Shown: positions 33,881 through 43,340, numbered from the stretch's first letter. The stretch is 45,426 nucleotides of DNA from Candidatus Gastranaerophilales bacterium (GCA_947624685.1 CANQLJ010000011.1:1-45426), one strand, 5' to 3'. A program made the numbers and translations. The notes: generated by a model not told the origin, from the sequence alone.

Positions 33881-34660
33881 ATGAAAAAGCGCAATATAAA
33901 TCTTTTTAAATATTTTATTTTTGTTTCGGCGATATTTATGGCTTTTAGCCCTATAACTTATGCTCAAACATTAAAAAAAGATGAAATTTATAATGCAATT
34001 TATAATAAAATTGATTCAGAAATCAAAAATGAGCTTCAAAACTATTCTAATGACTATAAAATCACGATTTTAGGTTCAATTAACCACGATATTATAACAA
34101 ATCAAGCTAATCTCTTAAAAATCGAAATTACAAATCCTAACCCCACAAACACTTTTCACCCGATTGAAACAAGAAAAGTGACTATAAAAGATAATTCAAA
34201 TAATATCATAAAAACTTTCCTCGTCTCAATTAAAACAGAAGTCTATGATGAAGTTTTAACCGCAGCAAAAACGATTCCTTATAATCAAAAAATCACTTTA
34301 AATAATACTAAACTTGAAAAAAAAGAAATTTCAAAATATCTGGGGAAAACCTTGAAATCTCTTGATAATGAGATTATTGCAGCGACGAATTACCAAATAG
34401 GGAGCGTGATTTTAAAATCGCAAAATCCAAAAAATATTCAAAATATAGAAAATATAAAAAATACCCAAAAAGACATAATAATCTCAAAAAATTCCGACAT
34501 TGATATTGTTTTTGAATCTAAAGGAATCAACATTAAACTTCGCGGAAAAGCGCTCAAAGACGGTGCCATAGGCGATACTATTCTTGTTCGGGCGCAAAAT
34601 TATAACAAAACGTATAATGCAAAAGTAAAATCTTCAAATGAAGTAATAGTAAGGATATAG
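33881..34660 (+). CDS. flgA: Flagellar P-ring assembly chaperone FlgA
   Basis: This 259-residue protein has an N-terminal signal peptide (hydrophobic about 9-24, cut near TYAQT), so it is periplasmic, as FlgA must be. It contains the SAF-like region (about 135-180, beginning AAKTIPYNQKITLNNTKLEK) and the FlgA C-terminal domain with GINIKLRGKALKDGAIGD and VRAQNYNKTYNAKV. It helps FlgI polymerise around the rod. It follows flgG and abuts flgH (1 base), the gene for the L-ring. Confidence 0.92.
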   Translation: MKKRNINLFKYFIFVSAIFMAFSPITYAQTLKKDEIYNAIYNKIDSEIKNELQNYSNDYKITILGSINHDIITNQANLLKIEITNPNPTNTFHPIETRKVTIKDNSNNIIKTFLVSIKTEVYDEVLTAAKTIPYNQKITLNNTKLEKKEISKYLGKTLKSLDNEIIAATNYQIGSVILKSQNPKNIQNIENIKNTQKDIIISKNSDIDIVFESKGINIKLRGKALKDGAIGDTILVRAQNYNKTYNAKVKSSNEVIVRI

Positions 34661-34661
34661 A

Positions 34662-35270
34662 ATGAAAAAAACACTGTTATTATTGCTGTTAATAGCACCA
34701 ATCGGCCTGGCGAATGCGGAAAGCTTGTTTTCTCTTAATGCTTCACAAAGTTCATTAATTGAGCCAAAAGCGCTTTTTTCTTCCGTTCGTGCGCGCGGTG
34801 TGGGTGATTTGGTCTCGATTGTAATAGATGAGGCGCCTTCGATGAGCGATATGGGCTCATACTCCACCGAAAAATCAAGCTCACTGGTCGAAAACCTCAC
34901 CGATGCGCTTAATTCGATATTTAAAACAAAATTTAAAGGTTCATTGAACAATACAAACGGCGACTTAAATGTGTCAGGGCAAACGCAATTGACAAGGAAT
35001 ATGGTATTAACGGATACCGTTGTTGCCCAAGTGGTGCAGGTTTTACCAAACGGCAATTTGCTTGTGCAAGGTAAAAAGAGCCTTGTGAACCAAAATGAAA
35101 GGTTGGATTTAATAATATCGGGGATAGTTGACCCTAAATGGATTAATCAATCGGGAGAAATATTATCAAGCCACATCGCCAATCTGCAATTTGCAATGAA
35201 CGGAGCGGGCACTGTTTCTCGCGGTCAAAACGAAGGTATCTTGGATAGAGCAATAAGAACGGTATTTTAG
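34662..35270 (+). CDS. flgH: Flagellar L-ring protein FlgH
   Basis: FlgH forms the outer-membrane L ring. The 202 residues include SLFSSVRARGVGDLVSIVI-type sequence (RARGVGDLVSIVIDE, about 44-58), the LPNGNLLVQGKK strand and the ISGIVDPKWI motif typical of the family. The signal peptide MKKTLLLLLLIAPIGLANAE has no lipobox cysteine, and I see no cysteine anywhere in the protein, so it is not a lipoprotein, unlike most FlgH. It is followed by flgI after 27 bases. Confidence 0.94.
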   Translation: MKKTLLLLLLIAPIGLANAESLFSLNASQSSLIEPKALFSSVRARGVGDLVSIVIDEAPSMSDMGSYSTEKSSSLVENLTDALNSIFKTKFKGSLNNTNGDLNVSGQTQLTRNMVLTDTVVAQVVQVLPNGNLLVQGKKSLVNQNERLDLIISGIVDPKWINQSGEILSSHIANLQFAMNGAGTVSRGQNEGILDRAIRTVF

Positions 35271-35297
35271 TTTAATTGGCTGAATGCTAAAAAAGGT

Positions 35298-36413
35298 ATG
35301 AAAATGAAAAAAATCGTAAATTTAATTTTAATCTTATTTCTGCTTTTTGCTCCCGTATATCAAGCAAAAGCAATAGTCGAGCAGACTTTAAGGATTAAAG
35401 ATATAACGCACGTTAAAGGAATAAGAGAAAACCAAGTCGTGGGCTATGGGCTTGTGGTCGGGCTTCCAAACACCGGGGACAACTCTCGCCACACCCAAAT
35501 GACAAGCCAACAGATGTTATTATCATTAGGAACGGTAATTGACCAATCAAACTACATCCAAAAAGGAACATCCGCCGCAGTCATTGTCACGGCTACGATT
35601 CCGCCTTTTGCAAAAGAAGGAGATAAAATTGATGTCACGGTTTCAGCTATGGCGGATGCTAAGAGCCTCACGGGCGGGGTATTGGTTCAAACGCAATTAA
35701 GAGCGCCAAACGGCGAAATTGTGGCCGTTGCGCAAGGGCCCGTCACAACGGGAGGCATAAAAGCTTCCCAAGGCGGCGCAAGCTCCTCTAAAGGCGTCAC
35801 CACGACAGGCAGAGTCCCCAACGGTGCAATCGTTGAAAGAGACATAGTGACCCCGATTGGCGACGAGACGACATTGACTTTGCTTTTAGATAAAGCCGAT
35901 TACACTATGGCAAGCAGAATTTCAAGAACGATAGCAACAAAAATCGCTCCCGCGCATGCGCTTGATGGCGGAGCAGTCCAAGTTTCGATTCCATATAAAT
36001 TTCAAAACGACAGAGTGACGTTTCTATCGATGATTGAAAATCAAATCGTGGGCGCGGTGAGCCAAAAGGCGAAAGTTATCGTAAACGAAAGAACGGGAAC
36101 GATTGTAATTGGCGGAAATACAAAATTAATGCCCGCAGCAGTTGCCCATGGCGGAATTACGGTTACAATAAGGGTTCAAAACGAAGTCGTACAGCCAAAC
36201 CCTTTTACGGTTGCGGATAATGCGCTTCAACAAAATACTCAAATTCAAGTCGAAGAAAAACAAGGCTCCCTAATTGAAATGGAAGCAAACACAAGTTTAA
36301 GCGACCTTGTTGAAGCATTGAATAATATTGGAGTTACGCCAACGGATTTAATTGCAATTTTGCAGGCACTGGCTAGCGCTGGCAGCTTGCAAGCGGAATT
36401 AGAAGTAATATAG
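35298..36413 (+). CDS. flgI: Flagellar P-ring protein FlgI
   Basis: FlgI forms the periplasmic P ring around the rod. The 371 residues match the family, with a signal peptide (about 1-26, cut near AKA). The start of the mature protein has RIKDITHVKGIRENQVVGYG and then LPNTGDN; PPFAKEGDKIDVTVSAM and LNNIGVTPTDLIAILQAL near the end are clear family markers. It lies between flgH and flgJ in the operon. Confidence 0.97.
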   Translation: MKMKKIVNLILILFLLFAPVYQAKAIVEQTLRIKDITHVKGIRENQVVGYGLVVGLPNTGDNSRHTQMTSQQMLLSLGTVIDQSNYIQKGTSAAVIVTATIPPFAKEGDKIDVTVSAMADAKSLTGGVLVQTQLRAPNGEIVAVAQGPVTTGGIKASQGGASSSKGVTTTGRVPNGAIVERDIVTPIGDETTLTLLLDKADYTMASRISRTIATKIAPAHALDGGAVQVSIPYKFQNDRVTFLSMIENQIVGAVSQKAKVIVNERTGTIVIGGNTKLMPAAVAHGGITVTIRVQNEVVQPNPFTVADNALQQNTQIQVEEKQGSLIEMEANTSLSDLVEALNNIGVTPTDLIAILQALASAGSLQAELEVI

Positions 36414-36440
36414 TGAGAGTGATATTGTGAGGGTTATATT

Positions 36441-36779
36441 GTGAATGATTTTATAACAAACGTCGGACACACGTATTTTCAAAACAGCTCGGACTTATCG
36501 GCATTACAAAACATCAAATCTTCTTCAAAAAATGAAAAAGAACAGTTAAAAAAAGTCGCAAGCGAATTTGAATCAATTTTTATATCCAAAATGCTCACCG
36601 AAATGGATAAAACAGTCGATAAGACAGGCTCATTGTTTCAAGAAAGTAAATATTTAGATAATTTTAAATCATTAATATATAATGAAATTGGGCGTGAAAT
36701 TGCATCTAACCCCAACACAAGCATTGGTGTGGCAAAGCAATTGTACAGCCAAATTGAAAAAACACTGCCAAATAAATAA
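36441..36779 (+). CDS. flgJ: Rod-binding protein FlgJ (N-terminal domain only)
   Basis: This 112-residue protein covers only the rod-capping domain of FlgJ: LKKVASEFESIFISKMLTEM (about 32-51) and the following KSLIYNEIGREIA. The C-terminal muramidase domain of enterobacterial FlgJ is absent, as in many other phyla. The start is GTG at 36441, preceded by GAGGG. The missing wall-cutting activity is likely supplied by the transglycosylase at 31382. Confidence 0.9.
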   Translation: MNDFITNVGHTYFQNSSDLSALQNIKSSSKNEKEQLKKVASEFESIFISKMLTEMDKTVDKTGSLFQESKYLDNFKSLIYNEIGREIASNPNTSIGVAKQLYSQIEKTLPNK

Positions 36780-36803
36780 ACACAAATAAATAAGGGATAA
36801 TAA

Positions 36804-37121
36804 ATGGATATTAAAAGCTCAAATATATCATCTCAAATAGCAAATTCAATCCAAAAGCTCAATTTAACCAACGCCAAAAGAGCTTTTGAAACACCAAAAG
36901 AGGAAAAAAATCAAACAAAAGTTGAATTGCAAAACGCAAAAAAAGATGATATTGAACTAATAGATAAAGAAAATTTAGAAAAAAAGGTTGTTGCTAAAAA
37001 CAATATAAACGTTGAAGAAATTCAAAAATATGCTTCTTTTGTGGGCGAAAACCTCTCGCTTGATGATATAAACTATGGTCTGACCTATGGAAGAAGCGTG
37101 ATTGCGGATTACAGCGCATAG
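36804..37121 (+). CDS. FlgM-like anti-sigma factor (tentative)
   Basis: This 105-residue, charged, probably unfolded protein sits where FlgM lies in many flagellar operons, between flgJ and flgN. The last third, NVEEIQKYASFVGENLSLDD and the INYGLTYGRSVIADY tail, resembles the FlgM sigma-28-binding helices, but conservation is weak. If right, it holds the flagellar sigma factor inactive until the hook is complete, then is exported. It could instead be an unrelated small flagellar protein. Position is the main evidence. Confidence 0.5.
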   Translation: MDIKSSNISSQIANSIQKLNLTNAKRAFETPKEEKNQTKVELQNAKKDDIELIDKENLEKKVVAKNNINVEEIQKYASFVGENLSLDDINYGLTYGRSVIADYSA

Positions 37122-37138
37122 GTTTTTAAGGAAAAAAG

Positions 37139-37531
37139 ATGGTTTTTGAAGAAGTTTATAACACATTTTCAGAATTAAAAAATATTTTGGAAGAAAAAAA
37201 GCAGGCAATAATCAAAAAAGACCTCGAAAAAATCGCCACGTGCGACGAAATGAGCCTTGCATTATGTGAAAAAATCCAAAAATATAATCTTGATAAGGAA
37301 AATGACTTTTCACAAGAGCAAAAAGCAAGCCTCAAGGCGCTTGGAGGCGAAATTAAAGTTATTCAGGAAAATAACGAAATATTAATAAAACACTCGCTCG
37401 ATGTTATAAATAACATATTAACTGGAATATTAAATATAGCACAAAACGAAAAAAACTCCTATAATGAAAAAGGTATAGGACTAAAAAATAGCGAAAGTCT
37501 TGATATTTCATCAATCACGGAAGAAGCATAA
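37139..37531 (+). CDS. flgN: FlgN-like flagellar chaperone
   Basis: This 130-residue, all-helical, charged protein matches the FlgN layout: an N-terminal helix with repeated lysine/glutamate (about 1-40), a middle helix, and a C-terminal helix NNEILIKHSLDVINNILTGI-type stretch ending before FlgK. FlgN keeps FlgK and FlgL soluble before export; the next two genes encode exactly those. It starts 17 bases after the FlgM-like gene, and flgK starts 18 bases after it. Confidence 0.8.
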   Translation: MVFEEVYNTFSELKNILEEKKQAIIKKDLEKIATCDEMSLALCEKIQKYNLDKENDFSQEQKASLKALGGEIKVIQENNEILIKHSLDVINNILTGILNIAQNEKNSYNEKGIGLKNSESLDISSITEEA

Positions 37532-37549
37532 TTAAAAGGATTTATTATT

Positions 37550-39088
37550 ATGTCATTGAATCAAAGTATGAATATCGCTTTAGGATCTATGAGAAACTAC
37601 CAATACGCACTGACGGTAGTCTCGCAAAACATGGCAAATGTCCATGTCCCGGGGTATCATAGACAAAGAGTGAATTTTGCGACAAACGAGTATACAACGC
37701 GCTGCGAAAACGTAATTTCGACAATTCGGGGGATGAACGGTGCAAGAATCGACTCTTTGACCGATTATATCGATATGGGCGCATTTAAGGGAATGATTGA
37801 TTCTAATTCCGATGCAAATTATTATAATGCGCTGGCTGACGCACTATCAGGGCTTGAAGATATAGCCGATGACCTTGGAGACAACGGTTTAAACGGTTTA
37901 TTAAATAAATTTTATACCGCAAGCGCGAATTTAGAACAGTCTCCCGCTGATTATGCGACAAGATTGCAATTCGTCCAAGCGGCAAATGATGTTTGCGAAA
38001 AATTTAACGATTTATCGGCAAAATATGATTCTTTAGCCGATGACAAAGCTCAACAAGCGAATTTTGACGTCCAAGCAATCAATAATCTTTTTGACCAATT
38101 GGCCCAAGCCAACGAACAACAGGTCAAAAATTCTTCCACCGTGACGCAGGAAAATATTAACGGCATTTTACAAGAATTATCAAACTATATGGATGTTCAA
38201 ACGTCCGTCAATTCTAACGGAACGGTTGATTTATATGTTGGCGATATTGCCGTTGTTCAAGGGGGCAAGGTAAATTACACTTTGCAATCAAACTATGACC
38301 CTAAAACAGGCTATGATTTATCATTAAAATCAACCCAAAACCCCGATTATGTTATTACAAACGGCGTTAAAGAAGCATTTAACTCGGGTGCCCTAAAAGG
38401 TGCGATGGACTTTTTAAACGGTAACGGCTCGGCAACTTTCCCTACCATTAATTCCGTTAAAGCCGCACTTGATGAAGCAGCAAACGCTTTTGCAAAAGCG
38501 CTAAATGAAATTCAAACCTTCGGAAGTATCGGTGAAGGCGTTTTTGCCGCTTCGATGACGACAAATGATAAAGGTGAATTAATCTTACAAGAATCAACCG
38601 AAGCGCTGTTTGAAACATCAGACGGCACTGACACATTCAGCGCAAGCAACATAAAAGTTAATCAAAAAATCTTAGATGATCCTTATTTAGTCGCTGCGGC
38701 AAGGATTGATTTGAGCGAATATACGGATGAAGAAGGAAATGTCGACCCCAATTGGATATATTCAATCGGAAATTCCGATAATGCGGTTGAATTTTCAGCA
38801 CTGCAAAACAAGAAATTAACCTGGGCAGACGGCTCAAGCGCCACTCTGTCGCAATTTTTGACTAATAACGCAACAAAAATGGGCCTTGAAATAGGAAACA
38901 TTCAACAAAAAGCCCAAAATGCGCAAGACATTGCCGACATGGATGCGACAAACTATTCTAATCTCGTCGGGGTCAATTTAGACGAGGAGCTTGCGGATAT
39001 GATTAAATATCAACGCTCTTTTGAAGCGAGCGCAAGACTGTTTACGACAATAAATGACCTGATGGGTACAATTATCAACATGGTATAA
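37550..39088 (+). CDS. flgK: Flagellar hook-associated protein 1 FlgK
   Basis: FlgK is the first of the two junction proteins between hook and filament. At 512 residues it has the N-terminal NMANVHVPGYHRQRV helix motif of the axial family, the FlgK-type AANDVCEKFNDLSAKYD stretch (about 145-161), a variable middle domain, and the C-terminal SNLVGVNLDEELADMIKYQR (about 473-492) and LMGTIINMV ending. flgL follows at once, 20 bases later. Confidence 0.95.
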   Translation: MSLNQSMNIALGSMRNYQYALTVVSQNMANVHVPGYHRQRVNFATNEYTTRCENVISTIRGMNGARIDSLTDYIDMGAFKGMIDSNSDANYYNALADALSGLEDIADDLGDNGLNGLLNKFYTASANLEQSPADYATRLQFVQAANDVCEKFNDLSAKYDSLADDKAQQANFDVQAINNLFDQLAQANEQQVKNSSTVTQENINGILQELSNYMDVQTSVNSNGTVDLYVGDIAVVQGGKVNYTLQSNYDPKTGYDLSLKSTQNPDYVITNGVKEAFNSGALKGAMDFLNGNGSATFPTINSVKAALDEAANAFAKALNEIQTFGSIGEGVFAASMTTNDKGELILQESTEALFETSDGTDTFSASNIKVNQKILDDPYLVAAARIDLSEYTDEEGNVDPNWIYSIGNSDNAVEFSALQNKKLTWADGSSATLSQFLTNNATKMGLEIGNIQQKAQNAQDIADMDATNYSNLVGVNLDEELADMIKYQRSFEASARLFTTINDLMGTIINMV

Positions 39089-39108
39089 AATTAAAAAGGA
39101 TTTTAATT

Positions 39109-40062
39109 ATGCGTGTATCAACTTCAACTCTGACAAGTATGGCAACATCCGCCATGAGAAATGCGAATAATCGTTATGCCGATGTAATTGGAAAAATATT
39201 GTCGGGTAAAAAATTCACAAAAGTGAGCGAAAATGTGCCCGACGCTTCAAAAGTGATGAAATTAAACGACCAATTGTCGAAATTAAACGATTATCAAAGC
39301 AATATCCAAGCCGCAATCAATGAGATGAATTTAACTTATGACACATTAGGCAATGTAAACGATGAAGTAATAAGAATTAAAGACCTTGTCTTAGAAGCTT
39401 CAAACGCTACAACGACGCCCGAAACGGCAAAAACAATTGCAAGCGAAATTTCGCAAAGAGTTGAAACAATTATGTCTCAAATGAACACAAAATACCTTGA
39501 TAACTATATATTTTCAGGTACATACACTGACATCACCCCCTATCAAAGAAACGATGAAGGCGTTATCGCCTATAACGGAAGCCCGATACCGGCGGGCGAC
39601 CGTAATGTAACAATATCGGAAAATAAAGTTTTCACCTATAATTTCTCGGGCGACATAATTTTTGGCGCAGAAACTTTTGTTGAATCGACTGACCCCGATA
39701 CCGAAGGGCAAATGGTCTCTCAAGGCAACTTCTTTGAACAAATGAAAGAACTGGATGAACTTTTAAACGCCGAAACATTAGACTATGAAAAGATTAGAGA
39801 CAAAATAAATATCTTAGATAAAATATCAAGCAATGTCATTCAAGTCCAAGGTGATACGTCTTCTAAGGTTACAAAGCTTTTATCGACCCAAGAAATTAAC
39901 GAAGAAACAATCCAAAATCTGACCGAAAGCAAAGTCAATCTTGAAGAAACGGATATTTACGAAGCCGCAAGCGAACTGGCGAGCGCTCAAACCGCGCTTC
40001 AAGCAAGCTATCTGTTGGGTACAAATATATTGCAAAGCGTGTCGCTGCTTGATTATCTATAG
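39109..40062 (+). CDS. flgL: Flagellar hook-associated protein 3 FlgL
   Basis: FlgL is the second junction protein, placed between FlgK and the flagellin filament. The 317 residues show the flagellin-like N-terminal helices (RVSTSTLTSMATSAMRNANN and KILSGKKFTKVSENVPDASK), the NYIFSGTYT turn near 140, and a C-terminal helix with ETDIYEAASELASAQTALQA. It is the last gene of the operon, and a terminator follows. Confidence 0.94.
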   Translation: MRVSTSTLTSMATSAMRNANNRYADVIGKILSGKKFTKVSENVPDASKVMKLNDQLSKLNDYQSNIQAAINEMNLTYDTLGNVNDEVIRIKDLVLEASNATTTPETAKTIASEISQRVETIMSQMNTKYLDNYIFSGTYTDITPYQRNDEGVIAYNGSPIPAGDRNVTISENKVFTYNFSGDIIFGAETFVESTDPDTEGQMVSQGNFFEQMKELDELLNAETLDYEKIRDKINILDKISSNVIQVQGDTSSKVTKLLSTQEINEETIQNLTESKVNLEETDIYEAASELASAQTALQASYLLGTNILQSVSLLDYL

Positions 40063-40100
40063 TCAAGGCAGCGAACAAAACAAAACTTACTTACCATTGT

Positions 40101-40128
40101 CCTCTTGAATCAAAGAGGTCTTTTTTTA
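40101..40128 (+). terminator. Rho-independent terminator ending the flagellar operon
   Basis: CCTCTT-GAATCA-AAGAGG is a perfect 6-bp stem followed by a T-rich tail. It sits 40 bases after the flgL stop and before the convergent GGDEF/HD gene. Confidence 0.87.
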
Positions 40129-40190
40129 TATTTACATTATAAACTTAATTGAACAGTTTTTGTACAAAAATTCATCCGTTTGGACGATTT

Positions 40191-42107
40191 TTACATTTTT
40201 CGAAATTCGTCAATTGCAAAAACGAAGGCTTCGACTATTTCTTTTGAATATTTTTTGTCGGTGTTTGATTTAATTTCTTCAAGCGCCTCTTGGTGCGTAT
40301 AGGGCTTTCTATAGGGACGATAAGAGGTCATAGCAAAGTAGCTGTCCACAATCAGAATTATTTGAGAAGTCTTTGGAATCTCATCTCCCTTGATATTATT
40401 GGGATAGCCGCTTCCGTCCCAGTTTTCGTGGTGGTGTTCGATAATCGGAATTATATTTGAAACGGCGTCAATCGGCTGTAAGATGTCTCTTGCGCCCACA
40501 ATCGGATGTTTTTGGATTTCTTTTTTCTCGCTGCTATTAAGCGGAGCCGCTTTTTTCATGATGTTTTTGGGCATCATGGTGTTTCCTATATCATATAGAA
40601 GCATCGCGATTTTAAGCTCGTCCACTTCGTTTTTGGATAGGTTTAATCTTTTTGCAATCAGTGTTGCAAGCTCAACCTTGTTTTTAGTTGAACCCTCTTG
40701 ATATAAGGGAAAATAAGATTGCGAAATAGCATCAACTATGCTATATAACGTTTCTTGAGTCGAGGTGCCCGAGGCGTCCTGTTGTTTTTGCTGTAATTTT
40801 GAAATTAAATCGGCCGCAAGATTTTTGTTAAACGGAATTCGATGCTGGGTCAAAATGTCGACAAATGTGTCGATTGCAACATCTTGCCAAGACGTTAAAT
40901 TATCGACATTAGCTAATGTGACTTGATTTCTGCCTCTTTGTTTGGATGTATACATCGCTTTGTCGCACATTTCAAAGAGTTCATCAATGTTTGTCGTTTG
41001 TTCGATGAAGGAAGATACGCCTAATGACGCGGTGATACCTTCTTCAAGCCCTTCAACGTGTGCTTGCGCGATTTTTTGTCTGAGCCTTTGTGCGGCAATT
41101 AGTGCGCCTTTGGCGTCAATTCCGGGCAGTATTATGAAAAATTCTTCTCCTCCAAAGCGAGATGGGATGTCGACGCTTCTTGAGGTCGTGGAGATGACGT
41201 TAGCGATTGCGGCTATTGCTTTATCGCCCATCGAATGCCCGTAGGTGTCGTTGATTCTTTTAAGATGGTCTAAATCAAGCCCGATTAAAGAAAAAGGCTG
41301 TTTTGTACGCAGCGACCTTGTCGCTTCGCGATGGAGCGCATCTTCAAAGAATCTTCTGTTAAAAAGATTGGTCAAATGGTCAGTGACGGCTTGTTTTTTG
41401 ACTGTTTCAAAAAGGTTTGCGATGGTGATAGCAAGCTCAATTTGTCTTGTGAAAAGATTTAAAAAGCTTAATTCGTCGTCTTTAAGCTCTTTTCTTGGCG
41501 AAAAGACCGACAAAAAGCCCTTAAATTGGCTCTGAACGATAATCGGAAGGATTATAATCGTTTTAACATCGATATTTTTGCATATCTCATCGAGCTTTTG
41601 CTGGTCAATATCTGAAAAATTGTCGTTTATAAAGTCTTTAAAGCTTATATAATAGGCTATTTCTTTTTTCGAGATGGCGTTTTCGATGATTCCGCCTTCT
41701 TTTGGATGGATTTTTAAGTCATAGATTGAATTTGAGCCAAACGAACAAAGAGAGTTTGAAAAATCATTTTCAAGATAGGTCTTAAGAGCGTAATATGTCT
41801 CGTTTTCGCAGTATTGTTTTTGGGCAATGAAGCTATATATATAGCCAAATTCGCCGTATAAGCTTGAAACGATTGTCTCAAGGACGCTTGAGAGCGGGCG
41901 GGATGAGTTCATCATGTCCCAAACCTGCTCCAGCGTGAGCAATGTTTGGTTTGCAAGGCGCAGTTCCTCTGTCCTTTGGGCAATTTCGCGCTCTAAAACG
42001 ACGTTTCTTTGATATACTTCCAAAACGTCCTTTGTTTCAACACTGATTTGGCTTTCGACATCTTTGAGCTTTTTTGCTGATTGTGTTATCCAATCTAAGA
42101 TTCCCAT
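40191..42107 (-). CDS. GAF-GGDEF-HD-GYP signalling protein with altered HD motif
   Basis: This 638-residue soluble protein has an N-terminal coiled coil (about 12-62), a GAF-like sensor domain (about 63-232), a GGDEF diguanylate cyclase domain (about 240-400) with a canonical GGEEF at 319-323, and a C-terminal HD-GYP-type domain (about 470-638). The inhibitory I-site RSVD (310-313) is intact, five residues before GGEEF. In the HD-GYP part the HHENWDGSGYP signature (559-569) is present, but the metal-binding HD of the LLHDIGK motif reads LLYDIGN (Y505 D506), so phosphodiesterase activity may be lost. It is convergent with the flagellar operon, suggesting control of motility by cyclic di-GMP. 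Confidence 0.93.
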   Translation of the reverse strand: MGILDWITQSAKKLKDVESQISVETKDVLEVYQRNVVLEREIAQRTEELRLANQTLLTLEQVWDMMNSSRPLSSVLETIVSSLYGEFGYIYSFIAQKQYCENETYYALKTYLENDFSNSLCSFGSNSIYDLKIHPKEGGIIENAISKKEIAYYISFKDFINDNFSDIDQQKLDEICKNIDVKTIIILPIIVQSQFKGFLSVFSPRKELKDDELSFLNLFTRQIELAITIANLFETVKKQAVTDHLTNLFNRRFFEDALHREATRSLRTKQPFSLIGLDLDHLKRINDTYGHSMGDKAIAAIANVISTTSRSVDIPSRFGGEEFFIILPGIDAKGALIAAQRLRQKIAQAHVEGLEEGITASLGVSSFIEQTTNIDELFEMCDKAMYTSKQRGRNQVTLANVDNLTSWQDVAIDTFVDILTQHRIPFNKNLAADLISKLQQKQQDASGTSTQETLYSIVDAISQSYFPLYQEGSTKNKVELATLIAKRLNLSKNEVDELKIAMLLYDIGNTMMPKNIMKKAAPLNSSEKKEIQKHPIVGARDILQPIDAVSNIIPIIEHHHENWDGSGYPNNIKGDEIPKTSQIILIVDSYFAMTSYRPYRKPYTHQEALEEIKSNTDKKYSKEIVEAFVFAIDEFRKM

Positions 42108-42245
42108 AAATTGATTATACTCTAAGAAACATTTTTTTTACAAGCGATTATTTTATAAAACTTTTAAAATAGTTTAAATTATTGATTTTAAATAACTTTG
42201 CGTAATGTAAAATTAACAAAGTGGTATAAATGGAGTTGAATCAAA

Positions 42246-43340
42246 ATGTTAATTGAAGAAGTTTTAGAACTTGCCGTGAGCAAAAAAGCAAGCGACATAC
42301 ATATTTCGGCAAATTTACCGCCGGTGTTGAGAATTGACGGTAAATTATTCAGAACAAATTTGCCCGTAATGTCCCCGGATGACGTTGAAACAATCATTTT
42401 CCCGATATTATCAAACGACCAAAGACGCGAACTCGAACAAAATTGGGAGCTTGACTTTGGTTACGGGCTGCATGGCGTCGGGCGTTTCCGTGTGAATGTA
42501 TATAGAGACAAAGGTTCTTATGCTGCTGCATTTAGAACAATTAATTCCACTCCTCCAAATTTTGAAGATTTGGGTTTGCCCCCCGTTATGAAAGATATAG
42601 CGGATAGACCCCGCGGATTAATCCTTGTCACCGGGCCTACCGGTTCAGGTAAATCAACAACCTTGGCTGCAATGATTGATCATATCAATGAAACAAGAGC
42701 AGAGCACATTTTGACGATTGAAGATCCTATCGAATTTATTCACCAAAACAAAAAATGCGTCATCCACCAACGCGAAATCGGCCAAGATACAAAATCCGTC
42801 GCAAACGCTCTTAAATCAGCCCTTCGTGAAGACCCTGACGTTATATTGGTCGGCGAAATGCGTGACTTGGAAACGACTCGTTTGGCGCTGACTGCCGCAG
42901 AAACAGGCCACTTGGTCTTAGGGACATTGCACACATCGAGCGCTTCTCAAACGATAGACAGAATTGTGGATATTTTCCCGGAAGTTCAGCAGCAGCAAGT
43001 CCGCTTGCAGCTTTCAATAAGCTTGGTTGCGGTATTTACGCAGACTTTATTGCCGAAATTGCAGCCCGACGGTGTTAAAAAAGGCCGTGTAATGGCGCAA
43101 GAAATAATGATTGTAAACCCTGCGATTGCGAACCTTATTCGTGAACAAAAAACCGCTCAAATATATTCCGCAATCCAAACAGGAACCGGAATGGGCATGC
43201 AGACGCTCGATATGAGCCTTCAAGAGCTCGTTAAAAAGAAAATGGTCGATCCTATGGATGCTTTGACTAAAGCACAAAGACCGGAAGAATTTAAACGCGT
43301 CATCGGACTTGCAAACGGCGGGATGAGACCTGCATTTTAG
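42246..43340 (+). CDS. pilT: Type IV pilus retraction ATPase PilT
   Basis: PilT powers pilus retraction and twitching. The 364 residues contain the N-terminal PAS-like domain with SKKASDIHIS, the Walker A GPTGSGKSTT (130-139), the Asp box TIEDPIEF, the Walker B LREDPDVILVGEMRD (about 195-209) and the His box TGHLVLGTLHTSSASQTIDR (about 221-240). GEMRD and the AIQTGTGMGMQTLD stretch mark PilT/PilU and not PilB. It stands alone, with no pilB, pilC or pilM-Q in the window. Confidence 0.95.
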   Translation: MLIEEVLELAVSKKASDIHISANLPPVLRIDGKLFRTNLPVMSPDDVETIIFPILSNDQRRELEQNWELDFGYGLHGVGRFRVNVYRDKGSYAAAFRTINSTPPNFEDLGLPPVMKDIADRPRGLILVTGPTGSGKSTTLAAMIDHINETRAEHILTIEDPIEFIHQNKKCVIHQREIGQDTKSVANALKSALREDPDVILVGEMRDLETTRLALTAAETGHLVLGTLHTSSASQTIDRIVDIFPEVQQQQVRLQLSISLVAVFTQTLLPKLQPDGVKKGRVMAQEIMIVNPAIANLIREQKTAQIYSAIQTGTGMGMQTLDMSLQELVKKKMVDPMDALTKAQRPEEFKRVIGLANGGMRPAF

